From DASQFI01 sp035633215 (lineage in GTDB: Bacteria; Acidobacteriota; Vicinamibacteria; Vicinamibacterales; SCN-69-37): a stretch of DNA of 64,000 nucleotides. The stretch covers positions 62,001 to 126,000 of the forward strand of contig DASQFI010000071.1 of the NCBI GenBank assembly GCA_035633215.1. Direction: 5' to 3'. The notes under the pieces were generated by a model. The model was not told the origin of the DNA. It did no database searches and saw nothing but the letters and a program-made list of their open reading frames with translations. Position numbers and translations under genes: made by a program. Positions 15,684-25,291 of the stretch are shown here, one piece after another; the stretch's first letter is position 1; every line of letters begins with the position of its first letter.

Positions 15684-16261
15684 GCCGCTGATTCTAATGG
15701 CTTTCGGCTGAGGAGCTGGGCGTTTTGATCGCGCTCACGTGTTCTCGTGGCCAAGTCGTGAACTGTTTTGTCGTGCTCCAAAGCAGCATTCTGATGCGCT
15801 CTCGCCAAATCGACTGCCAACAACCGGCGTCGCGTCGAGCGGACTCTATGTCGTCATCGCGCCATCTCAGGAATCTGAGCGCAGCACACGTCGATGGAAT
15901 CCCGACACAAGACCCATGACGACGGACGAACAGTTCACGTGAGACGCGGTTCGGCGGTTGAGGCGGGACGGTCTGCGGCCGACTTGGACTGACGCGATGC
16001 GCGTCAGGATGAACCCGCGCCGAAGGAAGCGAGGATTGCCCGCGCCAAGCTCCGCCGTGTGCGGAGTGGCGCGGTGAGCGTTAGAACGCAATCCGAGCGA
16101 ACGGAGGCAGCGGGTTCGAGCGTCATGTCCACGGAGGCCGCAGACCGTTTCCCGCCTCAACAAGCCGAACCGGACCTCGGCAGTCGGTCCGGACAGGCGA
16201 CAGTGATACGAACATTCGCGAGTCGGGAACCCAATCCGCCTCAGGGGTCGTATCCTCTCGT
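15684..16261. other. Gene-poor interval with repeat copies
   Basis: No convincing gene in this 578-base stretch. Short ORFs in it lack recognisable domains or ribosome-binding sites. The right half (15950-16184) consists of copies of the 170-bp repeat family; the left half shows nothing recognisable. Confidence 0.6.
16010..16184. repeat. 170-bp repeat, right copy of inverted pair
   Basis: Inverted partner of 14948-15118. The pair encloses the hypothetical secreted-protein gene and the gene-poor interval. The arms are long enough for recombination and inversion of the 0.9-kb segment between them. Confidence 0.75.
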
Positions 16262-17422
16262 ATGCGTGCCAGCGCCAGGACGCTCTTCGAACAATACACG
16301 CGCGACCTCACGCCCGCCGATTTCCAGCGGTTGTTCACGCGGGAGACGCCGGATGCGTATCGGTATTTCGCGCGCGCGATCGACGTCGATAAGCTGGCGC
16401 TCGAGCCCTGGTATCGCCGGTGGCCGATCCAGGTTCGCCTCGTCTTCACCGCATTCACGATGCGGCTCTCGCCGGCGCGGCGCGTGCTCTATGCGCTCGC
16501 AATCGCGATGACGCTCCTCGGGATCCTGATGCTGTTCCGCGGCGTGGCGCCGGTCAAGATCCTGCTCTTTCCGTTCAGCATTACCCTGCCGCTGCCGCAG
16601 TGGGCCGACGGGACGCTCTGGCTGCTGGCCGGGTTCGTCGCGATCAACCTGCTCATCCTCATGGAAGTCGCGGATCGGCTGTCGCTCAAAGGCGACCTCG
16701 AGATCGCGCGCGACATCCAGCTCGCCATGCTGCCAGGCGGCATCCGCACCGCCGGCGACGCCGTCGTCTGCGGCGTCACGCGGCCGGCCAACACCGTCGG
16801 CGGCGATTTCTACGACATCCTGACGCTGCCCGACGGCCGGCTGGTCCTGGCGCTCGGCGACGTCGCGGGCAAAGGCAGTCCCGCGGCGCTGCTCATGGCG
16901 CTCCTCCTCGCCATGCTCCGCACGCTGGTCGACGAAGGGCTCGAATCGGCGCGGCTCGTCGCGAGACTCAACGTACAGGTGGCCCGCCACAGTCCGCCGT
17001 CGCGTTTCATCACGCTCTTCTACGGGCTCTACGACCCGCGCGACGGAAGCCTTCAATACGTCAATGCCGGACATCTCCCCCCGCTGCTTCGCCGCCGGAA
17101 CGGCACGGTCGAGCGCGTGATGGGCAGCACTGGCAGCGGGGTAGCGCTCGGCATGTTCGAAGAGGCGACGTACGACTCGCGGCGCGTCGTCATCGAGCCG
17201 GGGGACCTGCTGGTACTGTTCAGCGACGGCATCACCGAGGCCGAAAACGCCGCGGGACGGGCCTTTGACGAGGCGGGGCTCGAAGCCGTCATTGCCACGC
17301 ACGCCGATCACGATCCTGAAGCCGTGGGCCGCGCCATCCTGAAAGCGGTCGAAACCTACACGGCCGATGCCCGGCTGACCGACGACCTGACGGCCCTCGT
17401 GCTCAAGCGCGCTGATTCGTAG
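16262..17422 (+). CDS. SpoIIE/RsbU-type PP2C serine phosphatase, membrane-anchored
   Basis: 386 residues. A cytosolic N-terminal segment is followed by two TM helices (LYALAIAMTLLGILMLF and WLLAGFVAINLLILM), then a SpoIIE-type PP2C domain. The domain shows the linker LEIARDIQLAMLP, GGDFYDI, GDVAGKGSPAALLM and FSDGITEAENAAGRAFDEAGL with the metal-binding Asp residues. Such enzymes dephosphorylate anti-anti-sigma (STAS) proteins in partner-switching pathways. No STAS or RsbW gene is next to it here. A related soluble enzyme with two GAF domains is at 27778-29568. Confidence 0.88.
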   Translation: MRASARTLFEQYTRDLTPADFQRLFTRETPDAYRYFARAIDVDKLALEPWYRRWPIQVRLVFTAFTMRLSPARRVLYALAIAMTLLGILMLFRGVAPVKILLFPFSITLPLPQWADGTLWLLAGFVAINLLILMEVADRLSLKGDLEIARDIQLAMLPGGIRTAGDAVVCGVTRPANTVGGDFYDILTLPDGRLVLALGDVAGKGSPAALLMALLLAMLRTLVDEGLESARLVARLNVQVARHSPPSRFITLFYGLYDPRDGSLQYVNAGHLPPLLRRRNGTVERVMGSTGSGVALGMFEEATYDSRRVVIEPGDLLVLFSDGITEAENAAGRAFDEAGLEAVIATHADHDPEAVGRAILKAVETYTADARLTDDLTALVLKRADS

Positions 17423-17680
17423 ATTCCGGGGGACTTCGTCTAGATTCCGGGGGACTTCGTCCCGCCGGACCCCCTGACACGCTCGCTCGCGGGGACCCCG
17501 CGCCCCGCTCCGCTCGCGTGGCTCACTCGCTGGCGCTCGTTCGCTCTGACAACGCCAAACGGCTCTCGAGCCGTTCTCACTTTCCTGTCGCGAGCGATCG
17601 GCCGGATCCGACCGCCCCGTCACGCGATCCTTGTCGATCTTGCTCTTCGCGTAAGTGAGAACGGCCCTAGAATCAGGGCG
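17423..17680. repeat. Intergenic repeat cluster
   Basis: Contains a direct duplication of GATTCCGGGGGACTTCGTC (17424-17462) forming part of a hairpin with GCCGGACCCCC, which recurs between parA and parB at about 58719-58747. It also contains a GAGCCGTTCTCACTT / AAGTGAGAACGGC palindrome (17568-17582 and 17653-17665), the same family as the in-gene unit at 11096-11195. No gene is seen here. Confidence 0.7.
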
Positions 17681-20383
17681 ATGCGCCGCGTGCTGCTGGT
17701 TCTGTGCGTGGTGGCGCTTCAGGGCGCTTCCAGCTTCACTGCTCAGGCGCCTGCGGTGCGTCCGCAGCCGGCCGACGCCGTCGTGCGGCTGCTCGAAGAT
17801 CTCGGAAAAGCTCTTCAACACGGACGCGCCGAGGAACTCCGCGCGCTCGCCTCGGCGCAACTGTCAACAGAGGATATGGAGCGTCTGCTCCGCACCGTGT
17901 CCGACGGTCCGGCCACCAGTGCGATCGTACGCGAGCGCGCGCGTCGTCCCGCGGGTGACGGCTTTGAAGTGCTCGCGGACGTGCTCATGAGCCGCGGGCG
18001 TGTCGGTCGCATCGCGACGTGGCTCCTCGCCGCGCGGCCGCGCGCGGGGACCTCCGAGCGCTTCGAGCTGACGGCGTTCAACGAGGTTGCGGCCCTCGAC
18101 AGCCTGCTCAAGCTCACGCTCGACTCCGCGAAACAGTTCGCGGTGAAAGGTCTTTCGATCGAGCTCACGGACCTGACGCTGAAGATGCACTCGGGCGTGG
18201 CGTTCGTTGCCGAGTCGGCAAACGGGGTCACGGCGGTGGTGCTTCGCGGCAAGGGCGAAGTGCAGTTCGCGCCGTCCGATCCAGCCGAACAAGGGCAGCT
18301 GCGGATTTTCAACGGCCGATCTCCGCTGACGACCGAGATCGACGGCGCGTTCCTGCGTCTCAATCCGGCTGAGTTCGTCGAGCGCATCACGAACGCGATG
18401 CTGGTGCCGGCGTCGCATGTCGACCAGAACGAACTGAGGCGCGCGGAGGAGATTTTCGCGGACTTGTCTCCACGCACCTACAACCTCGATCTTCGCGAGC
18501 TGACGTCGGAACGATGGTCGCTCGAGCCCTCGTACGGCAACTTCGTCGTTGAATTTCGATCGAACAAACACGGCTGGCTGACGTACGTGCGTTCGCCGAA
18601 CGACCCGGACGACATCTCGCTCTTCGATCGCAGCCGGAACCGGAACATCTCGGTCTACGCGTCTCCAGAAAAACTCAAGGTCCGCGGGCGCTTCTACACA
18701 GAGGACACCGACGTCCCATATGACGTCGAGCGCCATGTCGTCGATCTGACGTTCGATCCGCAGCGGGCGTTTCTGAGTGGACGCGCCACGCTGCACCTGA
18801 AGATCCGCGCTTCGGCAGTGGGGACGCTGACGTTCCGCCTGGCGCAGCAGCTCGCGGTCGCGTCCGTCTCGTCGCCGCAATTCGGATACTTGCTGGCGCT
18901 TCGCGTCTCAGGGCAGAACAATCTGCTCGTCAGCCTGCCGAAGATGGTCGAGCGCGGCACCGAGCTGACGTTCGAAGTGGTGTACAGCGGCCGGCTCGAT
19001 CCCCAGACGATCGATCGGGAAGCGCTGATGCCCGAGGGGCAGGTCACGCCGCAGGAACCTGAAGCGACGCTGCTCACTCCCGAGCCGAGGTTCCTGTACA
19101 GCAATCGCGTGTTCTGGTATCCGCAGGGGCAGGTGAGCGACTACGCGACCGCGACGCTGAAGCTGACCGTGCCGGCCGAGTATCAGATCCTCGCGAGCGG
19201 CAGCCTCGTGAACAGCTCGATTGCGGCCGCGTCCGGAACCGACGCCGGGCGGGGCGTGCCGCGATCGATGCGCACGGTCGAATACGCGGCGAATCGTCCG
19301 GCCCGGTATTTGTCCTGCATCATCAGCCGCTTCATATCGGTCGGCCGAACGAAGCTCGAGGCTCCCGTCGCCCCGGCGGTTCCAGGCGCCCCGTCGGGTC
19401 CGAGCGACAGCACGACGGCAGTGAACATCGACGTGATCTCGACGCCGCGCGTCGTCGGCAAGAACCGCCAGCTCCCCGCACGCATCGCCGAGATTCTCAA
19501 GTTCTATGCGACGACCATCGGCGAGGCGCCGTATCCGGACTTCACGGTGGCGACGCTCGACGACAACCTGCCGGGCGGCCACAGCCCGCCGTACTTCGCG
19601 ATCTGGCACCAGCCGCTGCCGACGACGCCGTACTCGTGGACGAACGATCCGGTCTCGCTCGACACGATGTACCCGATGTACTTCATCGCGCACGAAGCGG
19701 CGCATCAGTGGTGGGGCCAGGCGGTCGGGTGGAAGAACTATCACGAGCAGTGGCTGAGCGAAGGCCTCGCGCAGTACTTCGCGGTGCTTTACGCGGGATC
19801 CGATCGCGGTCCGGACATCGTCCGCGCGCTGCTCACGCAGATGCGCGGGTCGGTCGAAGCGGTGATGGCGCAAGGCCCAATCTCACTCGGCTACCGGCTC
19901 GGACACGTGCAGAACGAAGGCCGCGTCTTCCGCGCGATCGTCTACAACAAGTCGGCGGTGGTGCTGCACATGCTGCGCCGCCTCATGGGTGACGAGGCGT
20001 TTTTCAAGGGCATCCGGCAGTACTACGAAGTCTGGCGGTTCAGTAAAGCGGGGACAGACGATTTCCGGGCGATCATGGAAGCACAAACCCCACTTCGTCT
20101 GACCCGTTTCTTTGAACGCTGGATTCTGGGATCGACAATTCCCCGCATCCGGGTGACACCGCGCATTGACGATGACGGGAAAACGGCTCTCGTTCGCATC
20201 GAGCAGGTTGGCGACACATTCGACTTTCCGCTCACGGTCGTTGTGCAGTACGCAGACAACACGTCTGAAGAGATCACGGTCCCAGTCACTGAGGCGACGG
20301 TGGATCACAAGATCGTACTCAAGTCGCCCGCGCGTCGGATCTTCGCGCGCGATGACCTGACCTTCGTGGAGATCGTACGCTGA
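17681..20383 (+). CDS. M1-family zinc aminopeptidase-like protein
   Basis: 900 residues with a probable signal peptide (VLLVLCVVALQGASSFTAQ), so periplasmic or exported. A long N-terminal extension of about 330 residues has no clear domain; the M1-type beta domain follows. The catalytic domain has HEAAHQWWGQ (zinc HExxH, about residue 669) and the downstream Glu in EQWLSEGLAQYFAVLY. A classical GAMEN motif is not evident; the corresponding region reads GGHSPPYFAIW. The C-terminal part ends with a beta domain. Role: removal of N-terminal residues from peptides; specificity unknown. It stands alone between repeat clusters. Confidence 0.85.
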   Translation: MRRVLLVLCVVALQGASSFTAQAPAVRPQPADAVVRLLEDLGKALQHGRAEELRALASAQLSTEDMERLLRTVSDGPATSAIVRERARRPAGDGFEVLADVLMSRGRVGRIATWLLAARPRAGTSERFELTAFNEVAALDSLLKLTLDSAKQFAVKGLSIELTDLTLKMHSGVAFVAESANGVTAVVLRGKGEVQFAPSDPAEQGQLRIFNGRSPLTTEIDGAFLRLNPAEFVERITNAMLVPASHVDQNELRRAEEIFADLSPRTYNLDLRELTSERWSLEPSYGNFVVEFRSNKHGWLTYVRSPNDPDDISLFDRSRNRNISVYASPEKLKVRGRFYTEDTDVPYDVERHVVDLTFDPQRAFLSGRATLHLKIRASAVGTLTFRLAQQLAVASVSSPQFGYLLALRVSGQNNLLVSLPKMVERGTELTFEVVYSGRLDPQTIDREALMPEGQVTPQEPEATLLTPEPRFLYSNRVFWYPQGQVSDYATATLKLTVPAEYQILASGSLVNSSIAAASGTDAGRGVPRSMRTVEYAANRPARYLSCIISRFISVGRTKLEAPVAPAVPGAPSGPSDSTTAVNIDVISTPRVVGKNRQLPARIAEILKFYATTIGEAPYPDFTVATLDDNLPGGHSPPYFAIWHQPLPTTPYSWTNDPVSLDTMYPMYFIAHEAAHQWWGQAVGWKNYHEQWLSEGLAQYFAVLYAGSDRGPDIVRALLTQMRGSVEAVMAQGPISLGYRLGHVQNEGRVFRAIVYNKSAVVLHMLRRLMGDEAFFKGIRQYYEVWRFSKAGTDDFRAIMEAQTPLRLTRFFERWILGSTIPRIRVTPRIDDDGKTALVRIEQVGDTFDFPLTVVVQYADNTSEEITVPVTEATVDHKIVLKSPARRIFARDDLTFVEIVR

Positions 20384-20394
20384 TCGGATTGGTG

Positions 20395-20515
20395 CTGTCG
20401 CAGTCACCGAAGTACGGGCCGTGGCCGTACTTCAGCGAAAGCTGCCTGATACTTCAGCGCCAGCACCGTACTTCAGCGTTAGCGCCGTACTTCTGCAAAC
20501 CGTGCATCACTTCAC
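20395..20515. repeat. GTACTTCAGC tandem/inverted repeat cluster
   Basis: The core (G)TACTTCAGCG occurs four to five times in direct orientation at irregular 20-30 base spacing, with an inverted CCGAAGTACGG at the left. It lies in the leader of nuoG and could fold in the transcript. Confidence 0.6.
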
Positions 20516-20537
20516 CGTACCGGATATCATTTCCTTC

Positions 20538-22313
20538 ATGGAGTCTGTGAAACTGATCATCGACGGCCAGACGGTCGAGGTTCCGAAAGGCCGAACAGTT
20601 CTCGAAGCCGCCATCGATCATGGCCGCGGTGTTCCTTATTATTGTTATCACCCTGGATTAGGCGTCGACGGATCCTGCCGCGTGTGCATCGTCAAGATCG
20701 AGAAAATGGCGAAGCTGCAGACGGCGTGCTCGACGATCTGCACCGACGGCATGGTCGTCATCACGGATTCGCCCGAGGTCGTCGCGGCGCGCGCGTCGGT
20801 GTTCGAGTTCCTTCTCATCAATCATCCGCTCGACTGCCCCGTGTGCGACAAGGGCGGCGAGTGTCCGCTGCAGGATTTTTCGTATTCGTACGGCCCCGAG
20901 CGCAGCCGCATGGAGTTTCCGCGCCGCGAGTTCGACGGCGACGGCGTCAAGGCCGACGTCGATTTCGGACCGACGCTGCTCCTGAACCGCAATCGCTGCA
21001 TCCTCTGCACGCGGTGCGTCCGGTTCATGAAAGAGGTGGACGGCGACGCGCAGATCGGCATCGTGCAGCGCGGCTACGGCAGCGCGATCGCGACGTTCGA
21101 GGAACAGGGCGTGGTCTCCCTCCTCTCGGGCAATCTCATGGACGTCTGCCCGGTCGGCGCCATCACGACGCGCGACTATCGGTTCAAAGCGCGGCCGTGG
21201 GACAACCCGAGCGCCGTGGACACAATCTGCACGCTGTGCGAGCGCGGCTGCAACACGACCGCGTGGATCAAAGCCAAGCCGGAATGGGCCAAGGGCGCGC
21301 AGCTGATTCGCATGACGCCCCGGCTCAACCCAGAGGTCAACAGCTATTGGATGTGCGACATCGGACGCTTCGACTACCACTGGGTCGAAGGCGACCGTCG
21401 TCTGCACCAGCCGCATCTCGGGCGCGGTGACTCCTGGCGCAGCGTGCCCTGGGCGGATGCGCTCATGGCGGTCGCGAGCGCGGTGGACACGGCGGGCGGC
21501 ACATCGGCGGTCCGTTTCCTCGTGTCCGCGCACGCGTCGCTCGAGGAGCTGTACGTCCTGAAGCACGCGATTGGCGGCACGGATCGTGTGACGCTCAGCT
21601 GGCGCACCCGCGAGAAGCCCCAGCCGCCCCAGACGAAGTTCAGGATTCCGGCCGTCGACGCGCCGAACGTGCGCGGCGCCCGCGATCTCGGGTTTGCCGT
21701 TGGATCAGGCCCTGGCCCGGCCGGCATCACGGAACTGCGCGGCGCGGTCGACACCGGTCAGGTCGGCGTGCTCTACGTCGTCGATTCCGGTCCGGACGGA
21801 TCGATCGGCGAGACGGACTGGATCATTGCCGCGCGCGCCCAAGGAAGAATTAAGACGCTCATCGTCCAGGGTGTGCTCAAGTCGCCGCTCACCGAGGCCG
21901 CGGACATCGTACTGCCGGGCGCCGCGTTCGTCGAAAAGGACGCGACGTATACGAACATGACCGGCCACGTGCAGGCGGCATCGAGGGTCATTCCGCCGCC
22001 CGGAGACGCCGGCGAGGACTGGCAGATTCTCGCGAAGCTCGCGGCGATTTTCGGCACGGGCGCGACGTTCGCCTCTGCAACAACGGTCCGTGAGGGCATC
22101 GCGAGCGAGCTCGCGACCAATCCCGCCTACGCGTCGCTTCCGGCGGTCAGCTTTGCGCGGCCGGTGTCGGCGCGCCACTGGCTGCAGTCCTCGAATCCGT
22201 CCGAGCGCTGGAAGTGGGATTTCATGTTCCAGGATCTCCCGCCGGTGAAGTTCGGCGAGGACTTCGGACCGCTGCCGCGAGCGGAGGTCATCCCGCTCAA
22301 GGAAGTGAAGTAG
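20538..22313 (+). CDS. nuoG: NADH-quinone oxidoreductase subunit G-like Fe-S protein
   Basis: 591 residues. The N-terminal [2Fe-2S] ferredoxin domain shows YYCYHPGLGVDGSCRVC. The NuoG-type His-Cys ligand set is DCPVCDKGGECPLQD, followed by CILCTRCVRF and LMDVCPVGAI (4Fe-4S clusters). Another cysteine set (CTLCERGC) begins a truncated molybdopterin-oxidoreductase-like domain, shorter than in full NuoG. ATG 20538 is chosen because upstream in-frame codons are repeat-encoded. nuoE and nuoF do not adjoin it, so the gene stands apart from any complex I operon in this window. It could alternatively be a diaphorase subunit of another NAD-linked complex. Confidence 0.85.
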   Translation: MESVKLIIDGQTVEVPKGRTVLEAAIDHGRGVPYYCYHPGLGVDGSCRVCIVKIEKMAKLQTACSTICTDGMVVITDSPEVVAARASVFEFLLINHPLDCPVCDKGGECPLQDFSYSYGPERSRMEFPRREFDGDGVKADVDFGPTLLLNRNRCILCTRCVRFMKEVDGDAQIGIVQRGYGSAIATFEEQGVVSLLSGNLMDVCPVGAITTRDYRFKARPWDNPSAVDTICTLCERGCNTTAWIKAKPEWAKGAQLIRMTPRLNPEVNSYWMCDIGRFDYHWVEGDRRLHQPHLGRGDSWRSVPWADALMAVASAVDTAGGTSAVRFLVSAHASLEELYVLKHAIGGTDRVTLSWRTREKPQPPQTKFRIPAVDAPNVRGARDLGFAVGSGPGPAGITELRGAVDTGQVGVLYVVDSGPDGSIGETDWIIAARAQGRIKTLIVQGVLKSPLTEAADIVLPGAAFVEKDATYTNMTGHVQAASRVIPPPGDAGEDWQILAKLAAIFGTGATFASATTVREGIASELATNPAYASLPAVSFARPVSARHWLQSSNPSERWKWDFMFQDLPPVKFGEDFGPLPRAEVIPLKEVK

Positions 22314-22315
22314 AA

Positions 22316-22362
22316 GACCTCGGAGGTCATTTTACGGTTTTCGTAAAATGACCTCGGAGGTC
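22316..22362. repeat. GACCTCGG-type palindromic repeat, copy 2
   Basis: 21-bp arms (22316-22336 and 22342-22362), almost perfect, with a 5-base loop. It begins 3 bases after the nuoG stop and ends 8 bases before the dsbD start, so it also occupies the dsbD leader. Confidence 0.85.
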
Positions 22363-22370
22363 TTACCCGT

Positions 22371-24116
22371 ATGCGCCGCGCTCTTTTTCTTGCGCTGCTC
22401 GCGGTCGCTGGGATCGGCGCGAGCCAGGCCGTTCCGCCCGGCTTCAAGATCGACATCGACCGGCTCGTCGAAGGGCCCGCGCACGCGGGCTCGTCCGTCC
22501 GCCTTGCGCTGAAAGTGACGCTGGCCGAAGGCTTTCACGTCCAGTCGAATCAGCCGCGGGACGCCACGCTCATTCCGACCGTGCTCGCGATCGATCCGCC
22601 GGCAGGTGCGACCGCGGTCGAAGCCGTCTTTCCTCGGGCGATCGACTTCAAACTGGAGGGAAGCCCCGAACCGCTGGCGGTCTTCGAGCGTGAATTCGTG
22701 ATCGGCGCGCGCCTTCAGATCGACGCGCTGCAACCGCCAGGCGATCTGGTCATTCCGGCGCGCCTGCGCTACCAGGCCTGCGACGACAAACAGTGCTTCC
22801 GTCCGATGACGGCCGACGTCTCGTGGACCGTCCGCGTTGTTCCGAAAGCCGAGCGCGGTTCAGCGCAGCACAGCGATGTTTTCAAGCAGATCGCATTCGG
22901 CCGCGGACTCCCGCCGCCGCGGACCGCGCCTGGGGCCACCGCAACGCCGGCAGCGAAGGACACGATCCGGCCGACAAGTACCGCAGCCAGAGACGCCGTC
23001 GCGCTCATGGACCGGTTCACGATCCTCGACTCGGAGGGCGGGTATATGGATGTCCCCGCCTTTCTCGAGCTGCTTCGGAACGCCGAGTCGGGCACGAAAC
23101 GACGCGGCTGGTTCGAGGACCGCGGACCACTGGCGATTCTGGCGATCGTGTTTGCGGGCGGACTGGCGCTGAATCTCACGCCCTGCGTGCTGCCGATGAT
23201 CCCGATCAACCTCGCGATCATCGGCGCGGGATCACAGGCCGGGCGAAAGCGCCGCGGCTTCCTGCTCGGCGCGACGTACGGCGGCGCCATGGCCGTGGTC
23301 TACGGCGTGCTCGGGCTCATCGTCATCCTGACCGCCGGCACCTTCGGCACGATCAACGCCTCGCCGTGGTTCAACGTCGCCATCGCGGCCCTCTTTGTGG
23401 TGCTCGGGCTGGCGATGTTCGACGTGCTCACGCTCGATTTTTCCCGGCTCTCGAGCCGCATCACCTTCGCGCAGGAAAGCCGCGGGACGTTCTTTCTCGC
23501 GTTCGGCATGGGCGCAATTGCCGCGCTTCTCGCGGGCGCCTGCGTGGCTCCAGTCGTGATTCAGGTCGTGGTGTTCGCCAGCAACCTCTACGCGGGCGGC
23601 TCGTCGATCGCGTTGGCGCTGCCGTTCTTTCTCGGCCTCGGGATGGCCCTGCCCTGGCCCATCGCCGGCGCCGGATTGGCGTCGCTCCCCAAGCCGGGCG
23701 CCTGGATGGTGCGCGTCAAACAGGCAATGGGCATCTTCATTCTCGCGACTGCCGCGTACTACGGCTACGTCGCGTACGGCCTTTTCGCCAATCGATGGGT
23801 GGACCCGAATTCGGTGACCGCGGGCGTGGAGGAAAAACTGAAGGACGGATGGTATTCGTCGCTTGCCGACGGACTTGAAGCGGCCGAGCGCGAGAATCGT
23901 CCGGTCCTGATCGATTTCTGGGCCACGTGGTGCAAGAACTGCTTCGTGATGGACAAAACGACGCTCGCCGATCCGGTCGTCGAGGCCGCCCTGTCGAAAT
24001 ACGTCCGAATCAAGTTCCAGGCCGAAGACCTTGATGCGTATCCGGCGAGTGAGCTGCTGCAGCGCGTCGGCGGGTTCGGACTGCCTACCTATGCGATCCT
24101 CAAGCCGAAGCAATGA
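22371..24116 (+). CDS. dsbD: Protein-disulfide reductase DsbD-like, thiol:disulfide interchange
   Basis: 581 residues, three-part DsbD layout. A signal peptide is followed by a periplasmic alpha domain with the Cys pair in CDDKQCFRP (about residues 137-142). The membrane domain of about eight helices includes LTPCVLPMIPI and LAGACVAPVV with the paired redox Cys. The C-terminal thioredoxin-like domain has FWATWCKNCFVMD. It passes electrons from cytosolic thioredoxin to periplasmic thiol proteins such as DsbC or cytochrome c maturation partners. The gene is complete. A hairpin-rich intergenic region follows. Confidence 0.9.
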   Translation: MRRALFLALLAVAGIGASQAVPPGFKIDIDRLVEGPAHAGSSVRLALKVTLAEGFHVQSNQPRDATLIPTVLAIDPPAGATAVEAVFPRAIDFKLEGSPEPLAVFEREFVIGARLQIDALQPPGDLVIPARLRYQACDDKQCFRPMTADVSWTVRVVPKAERGSAQHSDVFKQIAFGRGLPPPRTAPGATATPAAKDTIRPTSTAARDAVALMDRFTILDSEGGYMDVPAFLELLRNAESGTKRRGWFEDRGPLAILAIVFAGGLALNLTPCVLPMIPINLAIIGAGSQAGRKRRGFLLGATYGGAMAVVYGVLGLIVILTAGTFGTINASPWFNVAIAALFVVLGLAMFDVLTLDFSRLSSRITFAQESRGTFFLAFGMGAIAALLAGACVAPVVIQVVVFASNLYAGGSSIALALPFFLGLGMALPWPIAGAGLASLPKPGAWMVRVKQAMGIFILATAAYYGYVAYGLFANRWVDPNSVTAGVEEKLKDGWYSSLADGLEAAERENRPVLIDFWATWCKNCFVMDKTTLADPVVEAALSKYVRIKFQAEDLDAYPASELLQRVGGFGLPTYAILKPKQ

Positions 24117-24278
24117 ACAAAGGCTCAAAGGCGCAAAGACACAAAGGCTCAAAGAAAAGGCGTACTGCCTCAAAGACTAAAAGCCGTAAAGGCCCGAAAA
24201 TGGCTCATGATCAGCTCTTTGCGCCTTTGAGCCTTCTTGGCCCGCCGAAGCGCCATCGGCGCATAGGCGGCTGAGCCT
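24117..24278. repeat. Intergenic inverted repeat (CAAAGGCTCAAAGGCGCAAAG type)
   Basis: GGCTCAAAGGCGCAAAG (24122-24138) and a second GGCTCAAAG nearby face CTTTGCGCCTTTGAGCC (24216-24232) downstream. The region between convergent dsbD and the lipid kinase can fold into a long hairpin and could terminate both. Confidence 0.65.
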
Positions 24279-25160
24279 TTAGACAATCCCCGCCACTCGA
24301 ATTCCCCCGGGCTTGATCCGCACGTCGACGCTCCCCGCCGCCTCGAACGTCTCGCCGTCCACGTGACACACCAGCGAATCCCCCGAGACGGTCGCTGATC
24401 GGACGCGCGTCCGATGGATACCCTCGGCAGCCCGGTGGCGGCCGACGACCAGCCGCCGGGCCCGCCAGAACTGGCGGAAAAACGAGCCTCCGGACACCGC
24501 GACGACGTCGAGCCAGCCATCGCGAGGATCGGCCTGGGGCGCAATCAGCACGTGATTGCCGTATTCCCGGCCGTTGGCGAAAACGACCAGGAACCGCTCG
24601 CCCGTCCAGACTTCATCGTCCAGCCGCAGCTGATACGGCAGGCATCTGTAGGACCAGGCCATCGAGAGGCCTCCCGTCAGGTAGCCCAAACCGCCCCGTT
24701 TCCGGCGTGAATTGAACGCGTGCCCGACCGCCGCATCGAACCCGACTCCCCCGAGGTTCAGGAAGTGCCGATCACCCAGAAACCCGACGTCCATCGGGCC
24801 CGGCGATCCAGAGAGGGCAACGTCGAGGGCACGGTCAGTCGAGAGTGAAAGTCCCAGGCTGCTCGCGATGCCGTCGCCCGATCCCGCGGGCACGATGCCG
24901 AGCGCGGTCGACGTGCCCACGAGCGGTCCCGCGGTTTCGTTGATCGTCCCATCGCCGCCCCACGCGACGACACGGTCGGCGCCGCGCGCGACGAAATCCT
25001 CGCTGAGCTCGCGTGCATGACCCGGACCGGTCGTGACCGTCACCGTGCCATCGAGGCGGTACGTATCGAGCGCACGGCGCGCAAGCGTCGCGCGACGCTC
25101 ACCTTCCGAGGTACCGCCGCCGCGTCTACCCGAAACCGGGTTAACGATGATCGCAATCAT
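24279..25160 (-). CDS. Diacylglycerol/lipid kinase family protein (YegS/DgkB-like)
   Basis: 293 residues. NPVSGRRGGG is the N-terminal phosphate-binding loop and VVAWGGDGTINE the conserved GGDGT nucleotide-binding motif of the DAGK catalytic domain. GIVPAGSGDGIASSLGL and LNLGGVGFDAAV complete the signature, and the C-terminal beta domain ends HVDGETFEAAG. It phosphorylates diacylglycerol, sphingoid bases or related lipids with ATP; the exact lipid is not predictable. Monocistronic, start ATG 25160. Confidence 0.87.
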   Translation of the reverse strand: MIAIIVNPVSGRRGGGTSEGERRATLARRALDTYRLDGTVTVTTGPGHARELSEDFVARGADRVVAWGGDGTINETAGPLVGTSTALGIVPAGSGDGIASSLGLSLSTDRALDVALSGSPGPMDVGFLGDRHFLNLGGVGFDAAVGHAFNSRRKRGGLGYLTGGLSMAWSYRCLPYQLRLDDEVWTGERFLVVFANGREYGNHVLIAPQADPRDGWLDVVAVSGGSFFRQFWRARRLVVGRHRAAEGIHRTRVRSATVSGDSLVCHVDGETFEAAGSVDVRIKPGGIRVAGIV

Positions 25161-25173
25161 GAAAAAACAAGAG

Positions 25174-25252
25174 TCATCTTCCTTTGAAGAAGGATGACAA
25201 ACGTCAGGCGCGTTCCACGGACCCGACGTACCTGACGTACCAGTCGTACCGA
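25174..25252. repeat. CGTACC-rich intergenic repeat (family shared with 35.6 kb)
   Basis: The order of blocks AGAAGGATGAC, CGTCAGG, TTCCACGGACC, GTACC and GTCGTACCG matches that at 35645-35692 and its inverted partner. It sits between divergent genes. Confidence 0.6.
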
Positions 25253-25291
25253 ATTTGATCGAATGCTATAGTAGCGACCCAAGAACACCAC

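Noticed and set aside
15725..15942. Small ORFs of 60-67 codons between the two 170-bp repeats
   Set aside because: No ribosome-binding site, no conserved features, and they overlap each other in different frames.
16010..16184. Integron attC-like site (GTTAGAAC after a hairpin)
   Set aside because: No matching RYYYAAC box at the other end of the hairpin, no integrase and no cassette array.
16241..17860. Long minus-strand ORF (539 codons) opposite the SpoIIE phosphatase
   Set aside because: Composition is that of a shadow frame; the plus-strand frame has complete PP2C motifs.
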